A stretch of 64,000 nucleotides of DNA from an uncultured Clostridia bacterium (GCA_934271235.1 CAKQQT010000012.1:17416-81415); one strand, 5' to 3'; counted from the first letter of the stretch, positions 42,355 through 51,469 are shown. The notes: generated by a model not told the origin, from the sequence alone. Made by a program: numbers and translations.

Positions 42355-44065
42355 GAATTTGAATGTGAAGACACCGTGGATCAAAAACCTCGGCGGCGTA
42401 CCGGCTCATCTGGATTACTATCAGGGCAGTATGTACGACAAAGTGGCCGAGATCGCGGTGCATTACCCGGATTATATCGCGTATGACTTCATGGGCGGCA
42501 AGGTCCGCTACAAGGACTTCATCCGCAAAGTGGATGACTGCGCCAGAGCGCTGGCAGCCATCGGCGTCAAAGAGGGAGAAAGCGTGACCATCTGCATGCC
42601 GAACGCGCCGCAGGCAGTCATCATGTTCTACGCGGTCAACAAGGTCGGCGCGATCGCCAATATGGTGCATCCGCTGTCCAGTGAAGCGGAGATCGAATTT
42701 TGTCTGCGCCAGTCCGCCAGCGTGGTCTGCCTGACACTTGATCAGTTCTACGGCAAGTTTGCCAATATCCGCGGCAGCGTACCGCTGCGCAGCCTGATCC
42801 TGACCAGCATCAAGGATGCTCTCAGTCCGGTCAAACAAAAAGGCTATTATCTGGCAGAAGGGCGCAAGGTCAAAAAAGTCCCGGCCAGCGCGGAGATCGT
42901 ATGGTGGGAAAAATTCCTGCGCGACGGCAATGACTATCACGGTCCGTATCACGTCGTGCGCAAAGCCAAAGATCCGGCAGCGATCCTTTACAGCGGCGGC
43001 ACGACCGGGACTATGAAAGGTATTCTGCTTTCCAACCTGAACTTCAACGCGCTCGGACAGCAGATCATCGCCACCAATCCGATGTTCAAGCCGGGCGACA
43101 AGATGCTGGCAGTCATGCCGATCTTCCACGGCTTCGGTCTGGGCGTCTGCATCCATTCCATGCTTTCGCAGGGCGGACGCTGTCTGCTGATCCCGCGGTT
43201 CAATCCGGAAAGCTACGCGAAACTTCTCAAAAAGCATAAACCGAACTTTATCGCCGGCGTACCGACGCTCTACGAAGCACTGCTGCGCCTCAAGAGCCTG
43301 AAACGTGCCGATCTGTCCTGCCTCAAAGGCGTTTTCAGCGGCGGAGATTCGCTTTCCATCGAACTGAAAAAGCGCTTTGACAAGTTCCTGAAGGAACACA
43401 ACGCGGCGATCCCGGTCCGCGAGGGCTACGGCACGACCGAATGCGTCACCGCCAGCTGTCTGACCCCGTCGCACTGGGCGAAAGAGGGAAGCATCGGACT
43501 TCCTTTCCCGGATACGTTCTATAAGATCGTCAAACCGGGCACCGAGGAAGAAGTTCCTTACGGCGAAGAGGGTGAGATCTGTCTGACCGGCCCGACGATG
43601 ATGATGGAATACATCAACAATCCGGAGGAAACCGCCAATACGCTGCGCAAGCATCCGGACGGCCTGACCTGGCTGCATACCGGAGACCTGGGCATGATGG
43701 ACGAGGACGGCTTCGTCTATTTCCGTCAGCGGATCAAGCGTATGATCGTGACCAGCGGCTACAATGTCTATCCGTCGCAGATCGAAAACGTGCTCGACGC
43801 GCATGAGCTGGTACATATGAGCTGCGTCATCGGCGTACCGGATCCGTATAAAATGCAGAAAGTCATCGCTTTTGTCGTGCTGAAGCCGGACGTCAAGGTT
43901 TCACAGGAAGAGGCGCGCAAGATCTTGCTGGCATACTGCGAAAAACATGTCGCGAAATACGCGATGCCGAAAGAGATCCATTTCCGCGAAAGCCTGCCGA
44001 AGACTTTGGTCGGCAAGGTCGCATACCGTGTTCTGGAAGAGGAAGAAGCGAAAAATTACGCATAA
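42341..44065 (+). CDS. Long-chain acyl-CoA synthetase / AMP-dependent ligase
   Basis: A 574-residue adenylate-forming enzyme that activates a carboxylic acid with ATP and joins it to CoA. Motifs are the P-loop ILYSGGTTGTMKGILLS, the aromatic-rich REGYGTTECVTA, TGDLGMMDEDGFVYF, the hinge QRIKRMIVTSGYNVYP, and the catalytic Lys near the end (PKTLVGKVAYR). The length suits fatty-acid or aryl-acid ligases; the chain length cannot be deduced. It is translationally coupled to the E2-like protein upstream, which is unusual. A terminator follows. Confidence 0.88.
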   Translation: MEQFENLNVKTPWIKNLGGVPAHLDYYQGSMYDKVAEIAVHYPDYIAYDFMGGKVRYKDFIRKVDDCARALAAIGVKEGESVTICMPNAPQAVIMFYAVNKVGAIANMVHPLSSEAEIEFCLRQSASVVCLTLDQFYGKFANIRGSVPLRSLILTSIKDALSPVKQKGYYLAEGRKVKKVPASAEIVWWEKFLRDGNDYHGPYHVVRKAKDPAAILYSGGTTGTMKGILLSNLNFNALGQQIIATNPMFKPGDKMLAVMPIFHGFGLGVCIHSMLSQGGRCLLIPRFNPESYAKLLKKHKPNFIAGVPTLYEALLRLKSLKRADLSCLKGVFSGGDSLSIELKKRFDKFLKEHNAAIPVREGYGTTECVTASCLTPSHWAKEGSIGLPFPDTFYKIVKPGTEEEVPYGEEGEICLTGPTMMMEYINNPEETANTLRKHPDGLTWLHTGDLGMMDEDGFVYFRQRIKRMIVTSGYNVYPSQIENVLDAHELVHMSCVIGVPDPYKMQKVIAFVVLKPDVKVSQEEARKILLAYCEKHVAKYAMPKEIHFRESLPKTLVGKVAYRVLEEEEAKNYA

Positions 44066-44140
44066 TTTCCAATATCTTTTCGGAGCAGAGAAGATTATAA
44101 TAGAAAAAAGAGCCAAATAAAACGAAACAAAATAAAAACG

Positions 44141-44177
44141 CACGCGCCCCGGCTTTTGCGGCCGGGACGCTTCTTTG
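44141..44177 (+). terminator. Terminator after the acyl-CoA ligase
   Basis: GCGCCCCGGC pairs with GCCGGGACGC around TTTTGCG, followed by TTCTTTG. It lies just ahead of the lysozyme start, so it may also attenuate that gene. Confidence 0.6.
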
Positions 44178-44190
44178 CAGGAGGGGGAGC

Positions 44191-46335
44191 ATGAGGAAAT
44201 TGAGAAAATTGGGAAAACTGAAAAAACAAGGAATTTTGGCATGCGTTCTGGCGATCGCGATGGTGCTCAGCACCGCGTTCGCCTTTGCCGGAACGAGTGT
44301 ATCCAGATATACCGGGAGCACTTATACGCATAACAGCCGGTTCGACAGCTGTATCCTCGCGAATGGGATCGATGTGTCGGCGTATCAGGAAAAGATCGAT
44401 TGGCAGGCGGTAAAAGCCAGCGGCGTTGATTTTGCGATCATCCGTATCGGTTATCGCGGTTATGGCGCAGCGGGAAATATGCAGCCGGACAATTGTTTCC
44501 TGTCGCATATCGAGGGCGCTAAAGCAGCCGGCATCATGGTCGGCGTCTATTTCTTTTCACAGGCGCTGAACACGCTGGAAGCGAGAGCCGAAGCGCGTTA
44601 CGCGCTGGAGCTTCTGGGCAGCTATGACCTGGACCTGCCGATCTTTATGGACTATGAATTTTCGACGTCCTCCAGCGGACGCTTTACCAGCGGCACGATC
44701 ACGAAGCTGCAGGCGACCGAAAACGCGCAGGCGTTCTGCGACTACATCCGTGAAAACAGTCAGTATGAATCCGGCGTTTACGCGAATCTGAACTTCCTCA
44801 ACAAGACGGTGGACGGCAACATCCTCAGCCAGTCTTATCCGATCTGGGTCGCGCAGTACAACAAATCCTGCGGCTACGCGAACGCTTACGACTTCTGGCA
44901 GTACAGCTCAAGCGGCAGTGTTTCCGGCATCAGCGGCAGAACGGACGTGAATGTGTGGTATGTGGACCCTTATCGGGCGTCAACATCCTATTATTCTATG
45001 GTTGACGCACAGGCGAGCATCGTTGGAACAACAAACTTTACATATCATAACGGACAAGCGTTCACCCCGCAGGTGACCGTTTACCACAGCGGCCGCTCCT
45101 TGATCGAGGGCGTGGACTATAAGGTTCGCTATATCGGCAACACGCAGGGCGGGACCGCTTATGCGATGATCCTCGGCATGGGCATGTACACGGATTACAA
45201 GCTGGTGCCGTTTACCATCCAGCCATCCTCTGATATTTCCGGTATCACGGTCGCAAAACCGGCGGATCGTACCTACACCGGCAAAGAGAACAAACCGACC
45301 TCGCTGACCGTCAAGGATGCTTCCGGCAAAACCCTGCGTGAGGGTCTGGACTATACCTGGACCGTCAGCAACGCGATCGAAGCCGGGACTGCGACCGTGA
45401 CGGTGCAGCTGATCGGAAACTATACCGGCAGACTGACGACATCCTATCAGATCAAAAAGGCCGGACAGACGATCACCATCGGCAATCGCAAAACGGAAAC
45501 TTTCCTGAGTGATGGGCCGTTCAATCTGAATGTTTCCCTGTCCGCGTCCGGAAGTAAAGTGACCTATACTTCAAGCAATCCGGACGTGGCCTCGGTTTCG
45601 GCAGACGGGACCGTAATTCCGAAGAAGAGCGGGCAGACGACGATCACCGTCAAAGCCGCGGCGAGCACAGACTATGCGGCGGCGTCGGAATCCTTTGTCC
45701 TCAAAGTCAAAGGCGCGGCACAGACCGTCACGACCGCCTATACCCGCTATACCCGTCAAGTCGGCGGCAAAGGCTTCAACCTGAAAGCCAAGACGGACGG
45801 CGACGGCGCGCTCAGCTATACTTCCAGCGACGGATCGATCGCCGTCATTGACCAGACCGGACAGGTCGAACTGACCGGCGGCGCCGGCGTGGTGCAGTTT
45901 ACCGTTACTGCGGCTGAAACCGAATACTACGGCGCCGGACAGAAGATCGTAACGCTGACCGTAAATGAGATCCCGGAAAAAACGCGGGAAGAAGAACTGG
46001 CAGAGCGCGTCAGCGCGCTGCGGCTCAAGGCGCGTTCCTCCAAGACGGCGGCCGGCAGCATCAAGGTGGTCCTGGAAGTGAGCGCGGGCGATATCGCGTC
46101 GATCGAGGAACTGGGCTATACGGTCAAGTACAAATTCTTCCGCTCTTTGAAGCCAAGCACGGCTTACGAGGCGAAGTCCACTAAGAGCAATGCGGCTTAC
46201 GTCAACACAGTCGGCAAGAAAGGCACCCGCTACTACTATAAGGCGCGCGTCATGGTCTACGACGAAGACGGCACGCTGGTGACCTACAGCAAGCTGACGC
46301 AATGTAACTACGCGGCGCGCATCTGGACAAAATAG
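44191..46335 (+). CDS. Secreted GH25 lysozyme with Ig-like repeats
   Basis: A 714-residue exported muramidase. A basic N-terminus and hydrophobic core (about 14-33, ILACVLAIAMVLSTAFAFA) form a signal peptide. The GH25 domain (about 57-265) has ANGIDVSAYQEKIDW with the catalytic Asp, then IFMDYEF and AYDFWQYSSSG. Downstream are three beta-rich modules: one ending near residue 345, a YTGKENKPTSLTV module, and a bacterial Ig-like region with VTYTSSNPDVASVSADGTV, plus a fibronectin-like end. No LPxTG or choline-binding repeat is seen. GCAGGAGGGGGAGC precedes the ATG. It cuts peptidoglycan glycan strands outside the cell, for remodelling or against other bacteria. Confidence 0.9.
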   Translation: MRKLRKLGKLKKQGILACVLAIAMVLSTAFAFAGTSVSRYTGSTYTHNSRFDSCILANGIDVSAYQEKIDWQAVKASGVDFAIIRIGYRGYGAAGNMQPDNCFLSHIEGAKAAGIMVGVYFFSQALNTLEARAEARYALELLGSYDLDLPIFMDYEFSTSSSGRFTSGTITKLQATENAQAFCDYIRENSQYESGVYANLNFLNKTVDGNILSQSYPIWVAQYNKSCGYANAYDFWQYSSSGSVSGISGRTDVNVWYVDPYRASTSYYSMVDAQASIVGTTNFTYHNGQAFTPQVTVYHSGRSLIEGVDYKVRYIGNTQGGTAYAMILGMGMYTDYKLVPFTIQPSSDISGITVAKPADRTYTGKENKPTSLTVKDASGKTLREGLDYTWTVSNAIEAGTATVTVQLIGNYTGRLTTSYQIKKAGQTITIGNRKTETFLSDGPFNLNVSLSASGSKVTYTSSNPDVASVSADGTVIPKKSGQTTITVKAAASTDYAAASESFVLKVKGAAQTVTTAYTRYTRQVGGKGFNLKAKTDGDGALSYTSSDGSIAVIDQTGQVELTGGAGVVQFTVTAAETEYYGAGQKIVTLTVNEIPEKTREEELAERVSALRLKARSSKTAAGSIKVVLEVSAGDIASIEELGYTVKYKFFRSLKPSTAYEAKSTKSNAAYVNTVGKKGTRYYYKARVMVYDEDGTLVTYSKLTQCNYAARIWTK

Positions 46336-46388
46336 AGAATATCCCCGATCGGATCGAGCAGGATAGGACAGAATAAAAGAGAACGGAG

Positions 46389-46434
46389 CAGCTGCTTCGG
46401 CGTATCGGAAACGAACGCCGAGGCAGCTGTTTTT
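46389..46434 (+). terminator. Terminator after the GH25 gene
   Basis: A perfect 14-base stem, CAGCTGCTTCGGCG with CGCCGAGGCAGCTG, followed by TTTTTG. The next 90 bases contain several copies of TGCGCAC. Confidence 0.88.
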
Positions 46435-46535
46435 GCGTGGCGTGCACAGTTCTTTCGCTTGTGCGCACGTATGCGCACGCAGGCATCCTCTTGTGCGCAC
46501 GCATATCGGTTGCCTTCGCTTGCGCGCAAAAGAGG

Positions 46536-46579
46536 TTGACAGGTGCTTGTGAATTTAGTATACTTAAAGTATACTAAAT
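46536..46579 (+). promoter_or_regulatory. tetR promoter with 27-base palindromic operator
   Basis: TTGACA (46536-46541), exactly 17 bases, TATACT (46559-46564). A near-perfect palindrome (46553-46579) made of ATTTAGTATACTT and AAGTATACTAAAT around one central base covers the -10 box. It fits autorepression by the TetR protein that follows. Confidence 0.85.
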
Positions 46580-46639
46580 AAAATAGATGTGAAAGTAAAA
46601 GCTGAAGATCCGGTCGGATCACGAGAAAAGGAGAAAGTT

Positions 46640-47353
46640 ATGGGACGAGAGAACAAAAAAGAAGCGGTGGCGGCCCTGCATCGCGCGCAGATCCTTGCCG
46701 CGGCGCAGGAGCTGTTCTGCACGAAAGGGTTCACGCAGACCTCGATCGAGGACATTTCCAAGGCGTCGGCGTACAGCAGACGGACGCTGTACGCCTATTA
46801 CGAGAATAAAGAAGATATTTTGCACCATATCCTGGTACAAGGTCTGGCATCGCTGAAAGACGATCTGACAGCGGCGGTGCAGCAGGGAGACTTTTATACG
46901 GTGTACCGGGCGATCTGCGCGGCCATGACGGCGTATTACCGCCGCTATCCGTGTTCCATGCAGACTGTCATGCACACGCCGACAGCCCAAAAGCGTCCGG
47001 CTGCCGCTCCGGATCCCGAAGACCGGGCTGCCGGCGAGGAAGAGTCCGCGGCTTCCCCGGCCGTACAGCAGATCTTTCGGCTTGGCGAGGAGATCCACGC
47101 GCTGCTCGCTGCATGGATCCGCCGCGGTCAAAAAGAGGGCGTGGTCAGCCGAGAACAAGATCCGGATCTGACTGTATATATTTTGTCCGCGGAGCTCACC
47201 GCGTTTCTGGAACTGTGTGAAACGAAAGGCAGCTATATCCGCAGCAGTCTGGACCTGAGTGAAGAAGCAATGCTGGAATATGGATTCCGCCGGATTTTAT
47301 GCGGGATCGCGGGCGGGTCTGCCGACTGCGGGGAAAGCAGGTGCGGACGATGA
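46640..47353 (+). CDS. TetR/AcrR family regulator of the DUF6323-DUF6179 locus
   Basis: A 237-residue TetR protein. The DNA-binding part is RAQILAAAQELFCTKGFTQTSIEDISKASAYS, shown by its pieces QELFCTKGFTQTSIED and SRRTLYAYYENKEDIL. The ligand-binding half contains a Pro/Glu/Ala-rich insertion (about 120-150). ATG at 46640 has AAAGGAG at good spacing; an upstream in-frame ATG at 46589 lies inside the likely transcript start and has no ribosome site. It overlaps the DUF6323 gene by four bases, so all three genes form one operon under the palindromic operator. Confidence 0.87.
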   Translation: MGRENKKEAVAALHRAQILAAAQELFCTKGFTQTSIEDISKASAYSRRTLYAYYENKEDILHHILVQGLASLKDDLTAAVQQGDFYTVYRAICAAMTAYYRRYPCSMQTVMHTPTAQKRPAAAPDPEDRAAGEEESAASPAVQQIFRLGEEIHALLAAWIRRGQKEGVVSREQDPDLTVYILSAELTAFLELCETKGSYIRSSLDLSEEAMLEYGFRRILCGIAGGSADCGESRCGR

Positions 47354-47829
47354 AGCAGGAACTAGCGGCCGCGCTGTCCGGGATGCTCTGCGGCAGTACG
47401 ATACAGGAGCAGAGCGAAAAACTGCTGGCCTGCAATGAAAAGACCGCGCAGTACGGACTCACCTTGACGCCGCTGCAGGCGCAGGCGCTGACGGTCACCC
47501 GGGCCGAAGCGTTATCCAAGGCCGGCCGGATCGAGCTGGGCGACGGGATCACCGAAAAGCTGATCCTTGCCTTTTGCGATTCACCGTACTTGTCCGGCGA
47601 AAATTACGAGGAAGTCCTGCATGAACTGCTCGAATGCTTTTACCTTTTTAAGAATGAAACGGCAGACTGCATCGGAGATGACGCGCTGCTCCGTTTTCTG
47701 CGGAAGCAGTTCGACGGTCCCTGCGGCGGGTCGGTACGGCTGCTGACCGAAGACGCTTTACCGAACTTGGCCCGCAAAGTCGGCCGCATGCAGACAAAAG
47801 CGTTTTCCTTGGAGAAAGGTTCTGTATAG
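47350..47829 (+). CDS. DUF6323 family protein
   Basis: A 159-residue protein that I recognise as DUF6323, of unknown function. It is predicted to be helical. Characteristic stretches are EQSEKLLACNEKTAQYGLTL, FCDSPYLSGENYEEVLHEL and ECFYLFKNETADCIGDDALL. No membrane segment, signal peptide or catalytic motif is apparent. ATG at 47350 overlaps the tetR stop. In Clostridial genomes this family is usually next to DUF6179, as it is here. Confidence 0.78.
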   Translation: MKQELAAALSGMLCGSTIQEQSEKLLACNEKTAQYGLTLTPLQAQALTVTRAEALSKAGRIELGDGITEKLILAFCDSPYLSGENYEEVLHELLECFYLFKNETADCIGDDALLRFLRKQFDGPCGGSVRLLTEDALPNLARKVGRMQTKAFSLEKGSV

Positions 47830-47854
47830 AGGAAGAAATAGAGAGGAAACCAAG

Positions 47855-48934
47855 ATGTGGGATACGAGAAAGGATGAATGGGGAAAAGAGGACGGGCGGC
47901 AGTCGCTGCCGCTGACGGTCGGGGGCGGAGCGCGCATAGACGCGCAGCGGCTCAGCGGCAAAATGTTTTTTGCCGACCTGCTTGCCGAGGGCGCACGGTG
48001 GGGAATGCTTTCCGCTGCGGACGCGGGACGCATCCAAGCGGAAAGTCTGGAACTGCTTGCGGAAAGCGTCAAGCTGCTGTGCGGCGAAAAGAGCAGTTCG
48101 GTGCGCGTGGAGAAAGCGCAGGAACTGCTGGGATCGATCTTTTATACCGTCGGCACGGCGCTCAAGGAGTTCGCGGAACCGGAGGCAGCATTACGGACGC
48201 TGCGGGAAAGGCCGCTTGCGGAATTATTTCAGCAGGGGCAGCATATCCTGCGGCGCAGGCTGCTGGCCGCGAACGTTATGCAGCAGCAGCTGAAAAAAGA
48301 GCTGTTCCGGACGCCCAATGTTTTTTACCGCGCGACGATCGTAGAGGGGATCAACGGCTTTTTTAAGCTGTACCGACCGGCGCTGTTTGCGCAGGAGACG
48401 CATATCACCGCGGACTATCCGGTCTTCCTGCCGCAGGATGATCCGTGCGGCGTGGAGTTTATCGAGACCTACCTGCAAAAACTGACCTGTGAAAACCGCT
48501 TTTGCCGCTTGTTCGCGCCCGAGCGGATCCACGCGCTCCTGCGCGGGCTGGACGAAAATTACGCGCAGATCCCGCTGAACCTGTACGAACCGGTGCTGAC
48601 CGCGGCGCTGTGCTGTGTGCTGACCGGACAGCCGGCGCAGGAACTGATCTGCGACCGCGGCGTCTTGCGCTGTCTCCTGAACGACAAAAGCAAAAGAGAG
48701 ATCGAAACGCTGCTGCGGGAAGCGCTGCCGCTGCTCCTTGCGGAGCTGCGCAGCGCAGCGGACAGCTCGGAAAGTCCGGAAAGGCAAGCAAGCCGGGCGC
48801 AGGCGGCGTTTCTGCGCGAGCAGAGCGAAACAGCCCGGTACATGCAGGAGAGCCTGCCGCCCCTCGCCGGCACCCTGTTCCGCGCTATGCAGCATGACTG
48901 TCTGGACAAAGCAGTGCTGCTGCCGCGTTTGTGA
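47855..48934 (+). CDS. DUF6179 family protein
   Basis: A 359-residue protein recognised as DUF6179, function unknown. It is helical and Leu/Ala/Arg-rich, with family-like segments KMFFADLLAEGARWGMLS, LFRTPNVFYRATIVEGINGF, and YPVFLPQDDPCGVEFIETYL. No membrane segment or nucleotide-binding motif was seen. GAGAGGAAACC lies before the ATG, 25 bases after DUF6323. The two proteins probably act together, and the TetR operator suggests response to a small molecule or lipid. Confidence 0.75.
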   Translation: MWDTRKDEWGKEDGRQSLPLTVGGGARIDAQRLSGKMFFADLLAEGARWGMLSAADAGRIQAESLELLAESVKLLCGEKSSSVRVEKAQELLGSIFYTVGTALKEFAEPEAALRTLRERPLAELFQQGQHILRRRLLAANVMQQQLKKELFRTPNVFYRATIVEGINGFFKLYRPALFAQETHITADYPVFLPQDDPCGVEFIETYLQKLTCENRFCRLFAPERIHALLRGLDENYAQIPLNLYEPVLTAALCCVLTGQPAQELICDRGVLRCLLNDKSKREIETLLREALPLLLAELRSAADSSESPERQASRAQAAFLREQSETARYMQESLPPLAGTLFRAMQHDCLDKAVLLPRL

Positions 48935-48989
48935 TGCGCATGTACTCAAAAATATCTTGACGCGGGGAAGATTCTATGATATTTTGTAT

Positions 48990-49008
48990 ATAGTTAATAC
49001 GCTTAATT
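48990..49008 (+). promoter_or_regulatory. MarR operator, site 1
   Basis: ATAGTTAA-N4-CTTAATT-type sequence 40 bases before the marR start. The same pattern occurs at 49603-49621 before the aminotransferase. A TTGACG box lies upstream near 48957. Confidence 0.55.
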
Positions 49009-49047
49009 GTTTAGCAGCTTATTTATGAAGAAGGCAGAGGAACAGCG

Positions 49048-49530
49048 ATGAACGATAAAGAGGAGCGCTATCAAACTTTCTGTGAGGCGATCGAGGTTTT
49101 GGACGAAGGCGTCGAACTGATCAATGCCTATGACGCTCTGCTGCACGATTATGACGGCGAAAAAATGTTTCAGGCGGAATCACAGATGATCAAGGCGATC
49201 GGCAGTCATCCGGGCATTACGGCAGCACTGCTCGCGGACCGTTTCGGCAAAACGGCGAGTGCGTGCTCGCAGCTGATCCGTAAGCTCAAGAGCAAGGGTT
49301 GGGTCTTGCAACAGAGAAATCCTGAGAACAGCCGGGAATATCATCTTTTCCTGAGCGAGGCGGGGATGAAGATCTTTGAGAAACATCACAAGTTTGAAAC
49401 AGCTTGCTACCGGAGGACCTTCGCGATGCTGGGAGAGATCTCAAAGGAGGAACTTCAGACCTATATCCGCATCCAGCAATGCCTGAACCGCGCATTTGCT
49501 CTGGATGTAGAGGAAAGCCGGAAGCTGTAG
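49048..49530 (+). CDS. MarR family transcriptional regulator
   Basis: A 160-residue MarR protein. The helix-turn-helix is GITAALLADRFGKTASACSQLIRKLKSKGW and is visible in its parts GITAALLADRFGKTAS and CSQLIRKLKSKGWV; the wing is NPENSREYHLFLSEAG. AGGCAGAGGAAC precedes the ATG. It has its own operator and appears to control the PLP enzyme 124 bases downstream, whose promoter carries the same site. Confidence 0.86.
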   Translation: MNDKEERYQTFCEAIEVLDEGVELINAYDALLHDYDGEKMFQAESQMIKAIGSHPGITAALLADRFGKTASACSQLIRKLKSKGWVLQQRNPENSREYHLFLSEAGMKIFEKHHKFETACYRRTFAMLGEISKEELQTYIRIQQCLNRAFALDVEESRKL

Positions 49531-49602
49531 ATCTTCCCGAGAAAGGGAACCGCTGCGGTGATCGGCATCACGGGACTGATCGCTGTGCAGAATGTTGTCC
49601 GA

Positions 49603-49621
49603 ATAGTTAAGGAACTTAATT
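49603..49621 (+). promoter_or_regulatory. MarR operator, site 2, at the aminotransferase promoter
   Basis: ATAGTTAAGGAACTTAATT, near-palindromic with GTTAAG/CTTAAT halves. TTGTCC (49595-49600) could serve as -35, with a weak AATTAT or TTATAT -10 box after the site. Confidence 0.55.
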
Positions 49622-49653
49622 ATATAAGATCGAAAAAAGAGGAGGTCGGTATC

Positions 49654-50871
49654 ATGAAGTACAATTTTGACGAGATCATTGACAGGACACACACAAATTC
49701 CGAAAATGTGGATGGTTGGCGGCCGTACATTTTTAAGTGCGGACCGGAAAAAAAGTTCCCTTATGCGGATGATGAATTTATCCGGATGTGGGTTGCGGAC
49801 ATGGAATTCGCGGTCGCGCCGGAGATCCGCGAGGCGATCAAGGAACGTGTGGATCGCAAGATCCTCGGTTACACGATCGTGTCCGATGACGGATATTATG
49901 AAGCTTTGCGCGGTTGGTGCCGCAGTCATTACGGATGGGAGTTCCCGAAAGAACAGCTGGAATTCTCTCCGGGCGTGATCCCTGCATTGTACCAACTGGT
50001 CGAGGATCTGGTCAAACCGGACAACGGAAAGGTGCTGACGATGACGCCGGCTTACGGATTCTTCCTGCATGCGTGTGAATACAACGAGGTAGAACTGGTC
50101 ACATCCCCGCTCAAAAAGGAGAACGGTCGGTTTGTGATCGATTTTGAAGATCTCGCGGCAAAAGCTGCAGACCCGCAGGTCAAAATGCTGATGCTCTGCA
50201 ATCCGCACAATCCGTCCGGACGGATCTGGACCGAGGAAGAACTGAAAAAGATCGCGCAGATCGTTGAAAAGAATGATCTTTGGGTCGTTTCGGACGAGAT
50301 CCACTGCGACCTGATCCGTACCGGTCTTTCGCATATCCCGATGGGCAAGATCATGCCGGATTATGATAAGCTGATCACCACGATGTCCGCAAGCAAGACC
50401 TTTAACCTCGCCGGGATGCTGTTTTCCAACATCATCATCCGCTGCCCGGAAGAACGCGCGAGATTCGAAGCACGGGATAAAAATATCGGCGCCGCCAATC
50501 CGCTGTCGATCGCGGCCCACAAAGCTGCCTACGAGCACGGCTTGCAGTGGCTGGAAGAGCTGAAGCTTTATATCGATCAGAACCTTGCGTTTGTAAAAGA
50601 ATTTTTGAATGCCGAGATGCCGGACGCGGAATTCGAGATCCCGGAAGCGACCTACTTCGCATGGGTCGACCTGTCAAAGGTACTGCCGGACGTGGAGGAC
50701 CTGCCGCTGTTCTTTGCAAACAACGCGGGCGTTTTGCTGGAGGGCGGCGACAAGCTGTTTGTCGGCAACGCCAAGGGCTACATCCGCCTGAACCTGGCAA
50801 TGCCGCGCGCGGTACTGGAAACTGGTCTCGTACGCATGGCAGAAGCCGTACGGAAGCATAGAGAATCGTAG
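49654..50871 (+). CDS. MalY/PatB-type PLP-dependent lyase or aminotransferase
   Basis: A 405-residue fold-type I PLP enzyme. The family signature is clear: MWVADMEFAVAPEIREAI near the N-terminus, LGYTIVSDDGYYEAL, LCNPHNPSGRIWTEEEL, the PLP Lys in MSASKTFNLAGM (Lys about 244), and IRLNLAMPR with the carboxylate-binding Arg. Relatives are C-S beta-lyases that split cystathionine or cysteine conjugates, giving pyruvate, ammonia and a thiol. ATG at 49654 is preferred because GAGGAGG sits upstream. MarR control suggests induction by a substrate. A terminator follows. Confidence 0.88.
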   Translation: MKYNFDEIIDRTHTNSENVDGWRPYIFKCGPEKKFPYADDEFIRMWVADMEFAVAPEIREAIKERVDRKILGYTIVSDDGYYEALRGWCRSHYGWEFPKEQLEFSPGVIPALYQLVEDLVKPDNGKVLTMTPAYGFFLHACEYNEVELVTSPLKKENGRFVIDFEDLAAKAADPQVKMLMLCNPHNPSGRIWTEEELKKIAQIVEKNDLWVVSDEIHCDLIRTGLSHIPMGKIMPDYDKLITTMSASKTFNLAGMLFSNIIIRCPEERARFEARDKNIGAANPLSIAAHKAAYEHGLQWLEELKLYIDQNLAFVKEFLNAEMPDAEFEIPEATYFAWVDLSKVLPDVEDLPLFFANNAGVLLEGGDKLFVGNAKGYIRLNLAMPRAVLETGLVRMAEAVRKHRES

Positions 50872-50904
50872 AGAAGTTTAGAGAAGCATAGAGAATCGTA
50901 GAGA
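50854..50904 (+). repeat. 30-bp imperfect tandem repeat at the gene end
   Basis: AAGCATAGAGAATCGTAGAG occurs at 50854 and again at 50884. The first copy supplies the last codons and stop of the PLP enzyme gene. Confidence 0.7.
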
Positions 50905-50930
50905 GCAAGTTCATAAAAAGCAACCGGGGA

Positions 50931-50974
50931 AACCTGCATCGAGATGAGAAATCCAGATGCAGGTTCTCTTTTTG
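50931..50974 (+). terminator. Terminator after the PLP enzyme gene
   Basis: A perfect ten-base stem AACCTGCATC/GATGCAGGTT followed by CTCTTTTTG. Confidence 0.88.
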
Positions 50975-51233
50975 ATGTATAAACCTGCTATCAAATCGAG
51001 ATTTTCTTCAAAAAAAAGCATGGCGTGCGGGAGTCAACAAAATTGCCTGCGCAGAAACTGGACGACACAACAATTAAAATGGTTATTAATTGTTCTGAAA
51101 AACAAAAATAGAGGAGGGAAAGAAAAATTTTCCCAAGAGAGCGGCCTTTTGGACCGGAAAAGATGCGATCATCCGCGGCAGCGATACTTTTTTTTGACGG
51201 GAATTGCAATTTAGATCTAGTTCTATGCAGCAA
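50972..51233. repeat. MITE-like element, family B, copy 2
   Basis: A 262-base non-coding segment related to 36-306. The left end reads TTGATGTATAAACCTGCTAT and the right end, read inward, TTGCTGCATAGAACTAGAT. The inner ends are CTTCAAAAAAAAGCATG and its counterpart CGTCAAAAAAAAGTATC. These are about 50-base imperfect terminal inverted repeats. The element abuts the terminator before it, so the T run may be part of its insertion site. Confidence 0.55.
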
Positions 51234-51405
51234 AGAACTTTTTTAAGGCGGGCATGCTGGCTCGCGGAAGCTTGGAGAGAGCATAAAGATCGTGAGAAAA
51301 AAACAGGCTTTACAATTCGATCTTTTTCGGTTAGAATGGGAATTGCAAACGATGAAGAGAGGATAACCCCATGTACGCAGAGCAGATGAACCGGATTAAA
51401 ACTGG

Positions 51406-51469
<64 letters not shown>

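Noticed and set aside
46438..46530. Repeated TGCGCAC motifs after the GH25 terminator as an origin or protein-binding array
   Set aside because: There are only a few copies with irregular spacing and no replication gene or AT-rich unwinding region nearby.
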